In this document: positions 34,810 to 43,751 of the stretch, one piece after another
How the letters are laid out: each line of letters begins with the position of its first letter
How positions within the stretch are numbered: the first letter of the stretch is position 1
Program-made: the position numbers and the translations under genes
Assembly (NCBI GenBank): GCA_030272155.1
Contig: CP126191.1
Span: 1,758,501-1,822,500 of the forward strand
From: Tetradesmus obliquus
Lineage: Eukaryota > Chlorophyta > Chlorophyceae > Sphaeropleales > Scenedesmaceae
Length of the DNA stretch: 64,000 nucleotides
Direction of reading: 5' to 3'
Notes under the pieces: generated by a model
The model's database searches: none
Told to the model about the DNA's origin: nothing
Seen by the model: only the letters and a program-made list of their open reading frames with translations

Positions 34810-35154
34810 CGGTTGTTGTTGGGGTGCTTATCGCTGGCACATGCATCAGCGGTGTTTGGCTGCCAGTGCTTCACTTAAGCTGATGACCAGGCCTCAACGT
34901 TTGAGAGTGCACACGTGTGCGTGTATGTGCCCAGGCTATACGTATCTGTTGAGCCTGCAGGCAGGTCATTGATGTCCAGCTTTTTGTTGCTGAGCAAGCT
35001 CTTGTTGCACAATCACGTGGCGTCTATATAAGCAAGAATATTCTTGTCAGCGCACCTTCATGGGGATCATGTGGTGCATGTCAGACACCTCTCCAATCTC
35101 TGGGCATTCAAACCAACCAGGCGGGATGGGGTTGAATGGCGGTGGGCGCGCCAT
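25944..35154 (-). CDS. RNGTT: Bifunctional mRNA capping enzyme: RNA 5'-triphosphatase plus guanylyltransferase
   Basis: Builds the nuclear mRNA cap. Eighteen exons sum to 870 residues: 35154-35056, 34636-34523, 33905-33813, 33492-33357, 32932-32800, 32251-32128, 31808-31704, 31368-31232, 30822-30735, 30423-30324, 29839-29727, 29422-29340, 29075-28943, 28559-28379, 28169-28102, 27385-27257, 26932-26554 and 26341-25944. The N-terminus (IPPGWFECPEIGEVS) leads to a cysteine-phosphatase triphosphatase with HCTHGFNRSG (HCx5R). The guanylyltransferase follows: motif I KADGTRY (nucleophilic Lys), motif III YLVYDCMML after GEMVVDDVD, motif IV HESDGLIL, motif V HLLKWKF, and an OB-fold with IVECSFD and MRDRPDKLTAN. 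This is the animal/plant arrangement, not the fungal one. Beyond the OB-fold is an unusual tail of about 250 residues, first Gln/Pro-rich, then strongly acidic (DYDDDDEGGG), ending TEAEQF. Confidence 0.93.
27395..27780 (-). repeat. Three tandem decayed copies of the OB-fold exon 5' end
   Basis: Units of about 110-130 bases upstream (in gene sense) of exon 27385-27257. Each restates the acceptor plus QIVECSFD-VER with mutations (QIVQCSFDMER, QIVECSFDMEL, QIVECSCDVER), linked by a shared gttYgagttcatcag-like segment. Confidence 0.88.
28040..28083. repeat. (CTGG)n tetranucleotide array
   Basis: About eleven uninterrupted ctgg units in the capping-enzyme intron, close behind the donor of exon 28169-28102. 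Confidence 0.95.
29841..29914. repeat. (CAG)24, longest triplet run in the window
   Basis: On the gene (minus) strand it reads (CTG)24 and abuts the CCAG acceptor of exon 29839-29727. The same intron starts with a (CAG) run after the donor at 30324. Confidence 0.95.
30274..30321. repeat. (CTG)n run after a capping-enzyme donor
   Basis: Sense strand reads GTGAG(CAG)n directly after exon 30423-30324. It is complementary to the CTG run at the far end of the same intron. Confidence 0.95.
30645..30690 (-). repeat. Copy of the motif I exon 3' end and donor
   Basis: Repeats YLIDRAGE plus its GTGAGGCGGGGC donor context from 30733-30775, about 88 bases downstream in gene sense. Confidence 0.85.
31139..31182 (-). 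repeat. Decayed copy of exon 31368-31232 3' end and donor
   Basis: Reads SDLDQLGLV followed by GTGATC, against LDLDNLGLV plus GTGAGC of the exon end. Confidence 0.75.
31434..31490 (-). repeat. Decayed copy of exon 31368-31232 5' end
   Basis: Reads PQDNLLRGQLQQG against the exon's SQDNLLKGQLVQG, with its own CAG acceptor. Confidence 0.85.
32321..32490 (-). repeat. Two decayed copies of exon 32251-32128 5' end
   Basis: RRHNEVRPKMVLTP recurs at about 32321-32370 and, as RRHNDVCPKMVLTP, at about 32436-32485, each preceded by a CAG acceptor. Spacing is about 115 bases. Confidence 0.88.
32985..33170 (-). repeat. Two decayed copies of exon 32932-32800 5' end
   Basis: GFIIVCAAMRLLADK recurs at about 32996-33040, and a further diverged copy (GFSIMCAAMQLLADKGF) at about 33107-33160, each with a TGCAG acceptor. 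Confidence 0.88.
33561..33620 (-). repeat. Decayed copy of the triphosphatase active-site exon 5' end
   Basis: CTGCAG, GTGCCGTGCCGC and the following SPEPLAVN-like segment are repeated about 125 bases upstream of exon 33492-33357. The copy carries an extra GGCTT, which shifts the frame. Confidence 0.85.
34757..34808. repeat. (CTG)17 run in capping-enzyme intron
   Basis: Uninterrupted ctg units on the plus strand, CAG in gene sense. It lies about 120 bases upstream (gene sense) of exon 34636-34523. Confidence 0.9.
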
Positions 35155-35789
35155 GCTGCTGCCGCTTCACTACTGCTGCTGCTCCTCTGATCTTTGCAGA
35201 GAGAGGCAGCTGCTGACAGCTGCCAGCAGTTACTTCAACTACGTCAAACTGACATAGCTACATGGCTACGTCTTCATTGTGGTGTGGGACTTGGCATTTT
35301 AGCACAGGCCTTGTGCCAAGAGCTGCTGCGCTGCTGTTGGGTGACTGCTGTGTCTCTGCTGAACTGCATACAGCTCCGCCTACAAACACAGGGATCCTTG
35401 CCTCTGTGTCAATAAATACAAGAAACAAAGCCTTAACAGACCGTCAGCAATACAAGGCACAGCAGCAAACCAAAAAAGTATCAGCTGTCGTAGTGCAAGA
35501 GAGGCAAGAACAGGAGCTACTAGCGTCAAGTTTTCAACGTTCAGGCTGTTGCTTCCACCACAACACCTCTTCGTATCTGATTGTGTTACACTAGTGAGCT
35601 TTGAAACCCTTTCGGTGATGCGCGATCAGTGCGATGTCGAGCAGTGGTGTGTGTGCGTGTAACTCGCTTGTTTTGCTTAGATTGCAGAACGAGCTATTGA
35701 TGGTCAATGCGTATTCGCTGTGCTGCGAACAGCGCAAACAAAGCCCGTCCTTTTTCAAACGAGCAATCCAGAACACACGCACCGTCAAT
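35155..35789. promoter_or_regulatory. Divergent promoter region, capping enzyme / ERp29
   Basis: Start codons of the two head-to-head genes are 635 bases apart. No specific promoter box could be assigned. Confidence 0.55.
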
Positions 35790-37286
35790 ATGAAATGTTT
35801 TCTTACTCTAATGTTGGCAGTGTGCTTATGGGCAAGCACGACGGCCATTTCAGACAAGGTAAGCTTTCTGGAGCCTTCCATACAGCAGACGCGGCAAACG
35901 CACTGCACATCCTGACCAGAGAGCTGGCTGCAGGGAGTCATTTACCTTGATGACCTCACATTCGACAAGGTGGGTTGGCGCTGGTTTGTGCGCTCTTCAG
36001 TGGTCAGTTGCAGGGCAGCGTTGGACAAGCAATTGCTGCTCAACCTGCTTTTCTGTTGCTGCAGGTGGTGGATCGCAGCAGGGATGTTCTGGTCAGGTTC
36101 GACAAGGAATACCGTGAGTGACATCATCCAGGCTCTCACTACTGCCTGTCTGGCAGAGCTGCAGCAGAAACAATAGCGGTGCCAGCATCAGTGGCACAGC
36201 TGCTGCGGCTGCTACTGCTGCTGCTGCATCACGAAACAGCAATGGATTGAGCGTACACATCAAAACCACTATTATCCTGATCAACACAGCAACACTGTTG
36301 GGGCCAACACTTCATCATCAACAGTATCATTGCGAGCCAGCGCCCCACTCAGCCGCTGCCATCAGCCATCCAACTCATTGCGTCCCATCCGCTACCTTCC
36401 CCTCCACTCCTACCACCACCACAAGTACAGTCTCATCGCAGCAGCCTGCGCAGCGCTGCACAAAATGAATGACTTCTACATGATACACTGCCTTTTGCTA
36501 GTATCCGTAACCATCAACCCTCACTCCTCACTCCTCACCGCAACTGCTGTCACACTGTACACACACATGTCACCGCAGCCTGGGGTGACGAGCATGACGC
36601 GTTCAAGGAGCTGGCCACCACTTCATCATCAACAGTATCATTGCGTGCCAGCGCGCCCTATTCCGCCGCTGTCACCAGCCATCAACACTTCATGTAACCT
36701 GCTGCCTTGCCCGCCGCTCCCACCACCACCACCATCACTCCTCACTCCTCACTCCTCACCTTAACTGCTGTCGCATGTATCGCCGTAGCCTGGGGTGACG
36801 AGCATGACGCGTTCAAGGAGCTGGCTACCACTGTGGGCGAGTCAGACACCAGCCTGCTGGTGGTAGGGGTACCCATCTCCAACAGCGACACCTACCCAGT
36901 CAACACCAAGCTCTCGGTGAGTGCCAGCCAGTGCAGCAGCTTTACAAAGTGTTGAACCGGGATCTTCAAAACATTAGACCAGCAGCAGCGACACCTACCC
37001 AGTCAACACCAAGCTCTCAGTGAGTGAGGGAATGACCAGCAGCAGCAGCGGCAGCTGGGTATGTACCTGCCAACAAACCAAGCTGTCAGTGAGTGTTGAG
37101 AAGAGATTGCATGCTTGGCATGCAAGCAGGGTATTGCTTCGTTACCAGAGTAGTGTGGGCTGGTCCCGAAAAGTGTTGGGAGTGCCAGTTGCTGGGTGGG
37201 GTGCCTGCGGAAATGATGCTGCTGCCGTCACAAGAGCCTGTGCAAGGTTTGTGCACATCTGCCACTGCCTCACAACAAGCTTGCTT

Positions 37287-37317
<31 letters not shown>

Positions 37318-37399
37318 ACTTTGATTTCATCAGCATCAAACCCGCTTGCATTTGTACATTGTCTCTGCAATGCTCGCCGATACTTTGTGTGAACACCCT

Positions 37400-37453
<54 letters not shown>

Positions 37454-38977
37454 AGGCGCGCTACGGCCTGGTGGCTCTGAAGGACGAGGGCTTCCCCCGC
37501 TACAAGCTGTTCAAGAAGGGCGCAGACACCACCAAGCCGCTCGACTACACGGGCGACATGAAGCAGGCCAAGGAGCTGCTGCGCTGGACGGTGGAGCAGA
37601 CAGGCGTGTTCATCGGCATCAAGGTGCGGCTGTAACAGTTTTTTTTTGAAATTGAGGCCTGTGCCTGCTGCAATGCGGCATTGCTGGGCTGCAGTGGTGT
37701 GTGTTCATCGGCATCAAGGTGCGGCTGTGGCTGTGAGTGCTATGAGTAGGGTGTGCGGCATCAAGGTGCGGCTGTGATGTTTTTCTATTAGTAGGGTTTG
37801 TGCGTGTGCTGCAGTGGGGGTTTGCTGGGCTGCAGGGGCGTGTGCACAGCCGCATCAAGGTGTGCGCGATGCGGCTACGCAAGTGCCGCTGACATGCAGC
37901 CTATGTGCAGCCTGCGTGCGTGAAGCCTGGGGCAGCTTCCCTTGGCTTGTTTTTGCACAGCAGTGCTCGCAGCACTGCAGTTGAAGTACCACGTTCGACA
38001 GCTGGCATTGTCAAGAACACCAACCACATCTCCATGTGCAATTCCATTCATGCACACAGCTGTGTGCTTACATAGGGTTGGTTGATGACAACTTTGCTGT
38101 CAACCACTGCTTGTTAATCCCTGCAGGGCCAGGTGGAGGAGCTTGACGGCCTGGCGCACAGCTTCATGACTGCATCAAGTCAATGACAACTGCTGGTCAG
38201 AGAGGTTGAGAGAGGCTGCTCATGACTGTTGTTGTTTTGCGAACATGTTTACTGTGCAGGGCCAGGTGAAGGAGCTTGACGGCCTGGCACACAGCTTCAT
38301 GGCAGCAGCGCCAGCGGACCGCAAGCCGCTGCTGGAGCAGGCGCAGGCTGCAGCAGACGCCGTGGACACCAGTTCAAACCCCGATGCCGGCGGCTACGTC
38401 GAGTACTACATTAAGACCATGCAGCGCGTGCTGGACAAGGGCGATGCATATGTGCAGCAGGTGCGGCTGCATGTGGAGTTGCTGTTGGCATATGTTGGTA
38501 TGTTGGCGTTATTGACATCCAGCGCATCTGCTGATGGTGGGGTGCTGATAGGTGGCTGAGGCAGCTTCCTTGCGAGTGGCTCTGGGCAGGCTGCTGGACA
38601 GTTGTCAGCCCAGCAGAGCTCCTGCAAGTCAATGCCAGTCGAACCTTGTCCTGTTGTGTGGTGCTTTGGCCGCCTGATATACCACCTTCCTTGCTACAAG
38701 TCAGTCTACACTCAGTCCTCTCCGCAAGCAACAGTCAAATTTACCATCTTGACGCCAACAGTAGCTGCGATCATCACAACTTGCTGCGCTGCCGCCTGCT
38801 CAACCCCCAAACCCCATTGTATAACATCCATGTTGCGGCTTGCAGGAGACGAAGCGGCTGGCCAAGATGAGTGAGGACAAGGCTGTGGCAGCAGCCAAGC
38901 GTGAGACCTTTGCGTGGAGGCTCAACGTGCTGGCTAGCTTCAAGGCACCAGCAGCAGCAGACAAGGGCGAGCTGTGA
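35790..38977 (+). CDS. ERP29: ERp29-like ER lumenal protein (thioredoxin-fold N domain plus ERp29 C domain)
   Basis: Folding/escort factor of the ER lumen, by homology. Exons 35790-35858, 35934-35969, 36064-36112, 36789-36916, 37456-37623, 38260-38460 and 38846-38977 sum to 260 residues, close to the usual ERp29 length. Residues 1-20 are a signal peptide (MKCFLTLMLAVCLWASTTA). The N domain shows LDDLTFDK, VRFDKEYPWGDEHDAFKELA and YTGDMKQAKELLRW. There is no CxxC, so no redox activity is expected. The helical C domain starts at GQVKELDGLAHSF and includes YYIKTMQRVLDKGDAYVQQE. The C-terminus ADKGEL ends in KGEL, a plausible KDEL-type retrieval signal (human ERp29 ends KEEL). Introns between exons 3 and 7 are full of exon-end copies. 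Confidence 0.92.
36516..36640 (+). repeat. Upstream copy of ERp29 exon 4 start
   Basis: cctcactcctcac, then AG and PGVTSM-frame text: cctggggtgacgagcatgac plus gcgttcaaggagctggcca recurs at 36788-36832. A companion block at 36306-36420 recurs at 36618-36720, so a segment of roughly 200-310 bases was duplicated. Confidence 0.88.
36985..37105 (+). repeat. Two downstream copies of ERp29 exon 4 end and donor
   Basis: ctacccagtcaacaccaag, ctctc and GTGAGTG recur at about 36990-37027, and more decayed at about 37060-37097, after the true exon end at 36916. Confidence 0.88.
37402..37455. repeat. (CTG)17 directly forming the acceptor of ERp29 exon 5
   Basis: The triplet run ends as CTGCAG|GCG, so it takes the place of the polypyrimidine tract. 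Confidence 0.95.
37697..37875 (+). repeat. Three downstream copies of ERp29 exon 5 end and donor
   Basis: gtgttcatcggcatcaag plus gtgcggctgt of the exon end recurs at about 37700-37730, shorter at about 37757-37777, and weaker at about 37850-37875. Confidence 0.85.
38120..38187 (+). repeat. Upstream copy of ERp29 exon 6 start
   Basis: TGCAG then GQVEELDGLAHSFMT recurs ahead of the real GQVKELDGLAHSFMA at 38260. The copy runs into a stop (TGA) after 19 codons. Confidence 0.9.
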
Positions 38978-39974
38978 GGGGCCTGCTGTGATTGCATCGA
39001 TGCATGGCGGTAACACCAAACACATTGGTACCTAGGAGCAGGGCGCTGTGATGTTGTGAGACTGGACAGACGAGGATTGGTTCAAGTGCTGAAGTTGAGC
39101 AGGGCAGTAGGCAGCATACGCATGACAGCACTGGGTGCTGCACTGGCGTTGCCTCCAACCGGTTCTGGTTTGTGGAAGCGCACCAGCAGTAAGCAGCACG
39201 CAAAAAAGCAGCACGCCGTTTAGCTCTGCGTGTTGCAGAAGTGCATGCAGGGCTAATGAGAACATGGCCTGGCTTCTGAAGACAAGCTGGGTGCAGGCTG
39301 GTGTAACTTCCAGGTGATTGAGTTGGCGGTGATCCCATGGTGTAACTGTGTCCGGCTAGTACCCCTGCCCCGACCCGACAGTGTTATGTACACTGCTACA
39401 ATTGCGTGCACACATGGTTCAGGTGGTGTCGCTGTGCCATGCTGAGTCAGCAGGTGTTATCGCGTTGATAGCCAGGCAACATCAACACAACACATGATGC
39501 CAGCTAGTACCGCTGTAGGTTGCTGCGGGTATACAAGACACATATGGCTTTGTCTAGAATTCGTCGTTTTACATATGTCAATCAAAAGTTGCACCGAGGT
39601 GTGCTGCATGTAAAACAGCCAGCACACCAGCCTGAGTGCCATGTCACCACAGAAGCTGTCATCAGTGTGGCAAATCAACACACGGGTGTTGTGACGTGTT
39701 CTGCTGGTGAGGCATTGCCTCCCGCTCCCGGCAGTTGGGCTTGCCCAATTGTGCTGTGGTAGCGAGCCAGTAGGATTCCGTCCCCCCTGGTAACCAAAAA
39801 AAAAATCAACACACTGTGTAGCCTGCCCAACATCAACGCTGCAATGCGAGTGCCCATTCTGTTGCGTTGCCCTACTGCAAAGTGTAGCACCTGCAGCTGC
39901 AACTCTTTATAGCACCGCTGCAGGTTGAGGCCGGTTATACATAGAACGGCTGTCTGTGCTGTAAAATGACAGTT
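38978..39974. other. Convergent intergenic region, ERp29 / CIAO1
   Basis: Both 3' untranslated regions. TGTAA occurs at about 39302 and 39342 in ERp29 sense. No gene was seen. Confidence 0.5.
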
Positions 39975-40305
39975 CTACTGCTGTGCTGCTGCCTGCCCAA
40001 GCCCCTTGTACTGCCACAGCTTCACCAGCCCATCATCACCAGCTGATGCCAGCAAGCCCTGCCGGCTGGGGTGCCAGCGCACACAGTTCACATCAGCATC
40101 ATGCGCCTGCTGCACACTGCACAGGCACTCCCAGGCAGCTGCAGCATCACCAGCAGCAGCAGCAGCAGCAGCGTCGTATAGCTCGCCATTCTGCTGCTGC
40201 GCAGGTGCTGGCTGCTCCCCAGCGGGCTGCGGGGTGCCTGGCTCTGCTGCTGCGCCTGCTGCTTGTTGGATATAGCCGCTGCTGCTGTTGGCCGCAGGGT
40301 CACTG

Positions 40306-40341
<36 letters not shown>

Positions 40342-43300
40342 TCTAGTAGGCTTGGTTGACCAAACAGCTTGATGCTGTTGGCGCCATCGCCTGCAGCAGC
40401 AGAGCACCCGAAGGCAGTCTTTGAGAGCGTAATAGTTTGATGCAAGCCACCACTGCACGAGCCTTACACGGGCGGCATTGATGCCGACACTGTGCATCCT
40501 TTGGCCACTGACACTGGTGGCTGCACGCTGTACATTGAGCCGCATGTCTAGCCGTGCCTCCAGACTACACAAAGACTCACTTTGTACCCACAGCCAAGCA
40601 AAAGGGCACACCAGGCGGCGGCAGCACACGCCCTTTGTGACAACAACACCAAAATATCCATCATAAAGGACTAACATCGTGCATATTGTGCGCAGACCCT
40701 ACCTGTAGCAATCAGCCCCTGCGCTGACCAGTCCACTGTGAAGATGCAGCGGCTGTGATGCCCGCTGATGCATGCCGCCAGGCTGCAGTGCGGCTCCGGT
40801 GGGCAACCCTCGCTCCACTCCACACTCCACACACGCAGCGTGCAGTCGTCACTCACAGAAGCCAGCTTGCGGCCGTCCCTGCTGAAAGCTACTGACCAGA
40901 CTGTTGAGCTGTGGCCAACTGCAGCACCTGCATTAGTGAGATAGTGATGCCAGCAGAAGTGTGAGTTTAAATCGAAATTAGAATGATGACATAAGCGCTG
41001 ACACACATGGGACTTTGTATCAACAAGGGAAGTGTTGCAGCAACTGCAGGGATACTGCAGCCGAGAGATGCCTCCCGCTGCTGTACATGCGCACACGGGC
41101 AAGGCTAGCTGTGCCACGGCACACCCGCTGACACACCCTTGCTGTATCTCATGCCTGCCAACTTGCAAACATCATCTATTATCAACATGCTTACACACAC
41201 AGCTGCCAGTCTGGTGGGATGCAGCATCCAGTCAACCCCATCTCAGGCAGCAACCGCACCGTCTCAACAGACACTGCCCCTCACCCTCGAGAGTTAGCAC
41301 CCAAAACTCAACCTATCCAGCCGCACTCTACCCGCACTGCCCCGGCCAGCTGCCGCCCTCACCCTCAAGCGTCTGCACGCACACCCAGCCAATCCAATCG
41401 CATTCTACCCATCTGGTCTCACCCTCATTCTCACCCTCCCCCCCACCCTCGAGCGTCTGCACGCACACCCAGCCAATCCAACCGCATTATACCACAGCTG
41501 GCCTCATCCCCCTCACCCTCTCCCTTACTTTTAAGCGTCTGCACGCACACCCAGCCAATCCACCCACACATCATCTGCACATCTAGCCCCCCATACCCCT
41601 CCCCCTCACCCTCGAGCGTCTGCACGCACACCCAGTCCGCCTCGTCGTTGGCCCACAGCTTGATGCTGTTGTCGTAGCTGCAGGAGGCCAGCAGCTCGCG
41701 GCTGGGGTGCCACGCGATGCTCTTCACATCCTGCAGGGCACAGCTGGCATGAAGGTGAGCCATACTGTTGAGCCTCTGTATGGTGCGCGCAGCACAGCAT
41801 CACAGATATGACGTGCTTATGGGCCGCTTTTGATGGAGCTGGCGGCTGGGGTGCCACGCGATGCTCTTCATATCCTGCAGGCCACAGCAGGCATCAGTAT
41901 GGCGTGCAAACTTGGTGTGCGAAGCAAAGCATCTCGAAGATTACGTGGTGATGCGGCTGGGTTTGGGGTGTCACGCAATGCTCTTTACATCCTGCAGGGC
42001 GCAGCACATGTGCGTGTAGTGCGTCAGCATGGTGTGCGAAGCAAAGCATCATTCGAGTTGCGTGTGCTTATGGGCCGCTCTTGATGCGGCTAGCGGCTGG
42101 GGTGCCAGGCTATGCTCTTCATATTCTGCAGGGGACAGCAGGCATAAGTACGGCGTGCAAACATGGCGTGCAAGGCAAAGCATCCATGGGATCAACGTGC
42201 TTATGCGCCACTGCCGATGCAGCTTGCGGCTGGGGTGCCACGCGATGCTTTTCATATTTTGCGGCCACAGCAGGCATGAGCCATACACCTGATGTGTGCG
42301 GTGCACGAAGCCAAGCATCCCTGAGATTGCGTGTCGATGGGCCGCTGTTGATGAGGTGGCCTGTGCAAGCGTACGCGAGATGATGCAGGGGGTGGTCCTG
42401 CACCGCCTACACAAAGCATGACAGCAGGAGCTAGCAGCACACAGCGCACATCCGCCACAGCCATGCCTTCACCACAGGCATCACTACTTTTCAAACACTT
42501 TTACAATTCTACACACCCACCCACTGACCCACGTCATAACGAAGACAGTGACATCCCACCTGGCTGTGGCCGTGCTTCACGTCCATGCAGTCGTACTCGT
42601 CTCCCAGGCCCCGCTCCCAGAACCACACCGACTTGTCGCGCCCGCAGGTTGCCAGGAAGTTGCCGCAGGGCGACCAGGCCACTGCCTTGACCTCGTTCTC
42701 ATGCCCCTCGAGCTTGCTGATCTGGTGGTTTAGGGACGTAGGGCAGTGAGTGAGCAAGCAGCAAATGATGTGGCTTGCAGCGTGTTGGTTGGGAGGATGA
42801 TCACAAGTGGTGCTGCAATGAGTGGCGGCAGGACGGCTGATAACCTACTGCAGTTTCATGAGCCCAGACATCATCCACTAGGCTATGCTTGCTGCTGGGT
42901 GTTTTGTAGAACAGTCGACTGTCTGTCCAAGTGCTCTTGTGCTAACTCATACTGCTGCTGCGTCAACGAGGTGAACGTGTTCCTCAAGTCAAGCCTTGGC
43001 CGCCTTGCACACGGATGTCAGACCTAGCAGCAGCCCCGCACAACTGAACTGCATCTGCTGCACTTCCAGTGCGTTCACACAGTAGACCCCACGTTCTCTG
43101 CTTCTGTGCAGCACTGGCAGCACCGCCAGCAGCAGCGTGTTACCTCTTCCCAGATGCCACCCTGTAGCTGCCATATTGCTGTTGTGCCATCAAAGCTAGC
43201 TGTAGCCAGATGAGTGCCGCCAGGGCTCCAGCAGCAGCACCGTATCGACTTGGTGTGCGTGTCCTCCAGAACAGCAGCACAGCGCCAACCTCTCCCCTCT

Positions 43301-43544
43301 ATGCGACTCTGTTGCCATATTCGAACCGTTCTGTCGCCGCTGCAGCTCGCTAGCGAGGCACCTACGTCAGTTATCAGATTAAATGTTTTAGTGCTACTGC
43401 TGTTGTTACTGCTGTGGCGGGCTATGCATGTCGGGCTCTTGCTTCAAAGATCCTACCGTCAGGCGACCAAGCTAAGTGCCAGACGCGGTCTGTGTGTCCC
43501 TCCAATGTTTGCAAGGGCTCCAGCGAGTGAGCCAGGGTTGCCAT
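39975..43544 (-). CDS. CIAO1: CIAO1/Cia1, cytosolic Fe-S cluster assembly WD40 protein
   Basis: Part of the CIA targeting complex that delivers Fe-S clusters to cytosolic and nuclear enzymes, by family knowledge. Six exons (43544-43457, 43361-43144, 42721-42560, 41730-41610, 40927-40703, 40390-39975) give 409 residues in one frame. Blades are visible in order: [113 protein letters not shown] and [20 protein letters not shown], ending [15 protein letters not shown]. The DKSVWFWE and DEYDCMDV segments are typical of CIAO1. An insertion of about 80 residues rich in Ala, Gln and Pro lies before the last blade, accounting for its greater length than the roughly 340-residue family norm. Confidence 0.93.
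41213..41600 (-). repeat. Four downstream copies of CIAO1 exon 4 end and donor
   Basis: gcgtctgcacgcacacccag (plus strand) plus the donor-side cctcaccctcga recurs at about 41541, 41454 and 41367, and degenerate at about 41283, after the real exon end at 41610. Spacing is about 80-90 bases. Confidence 0.92.
41820..42290 (-). repeat. Four upstream copies of CIAO1 exon 4 start
   Basis: ggctggggtgccacgcgatg plus ctcttcatatcctgcag (plus strand) recurs at about 41842, 41964, 42096 and 42226, with a linked tail (gcgtgcaaacatggtgtgcg). Spacing is about 130 bases. Each copy keeps the [11 protein letters not shown]-like frame in decayed form. Confidence 0.92.
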
Positions 43545-43751
43545 GCTGCCTCGATTATGGACAAATGTACGCCTATCCGTGGAGCGTCACGTTCTGCATC
43601 GTCGAAGTTCGAATGGAAAAACAAGTAGGGTGCGAAAAACACCTGCTGCAATGCCACTGAGGTGACTGGTACCCTACGGGTTGACAACGACAAGCATCAG
43701 TTACAGTACAGCAAGCTTCATCTCGTGGCCTCCTGTCATCTCGCATCACTC

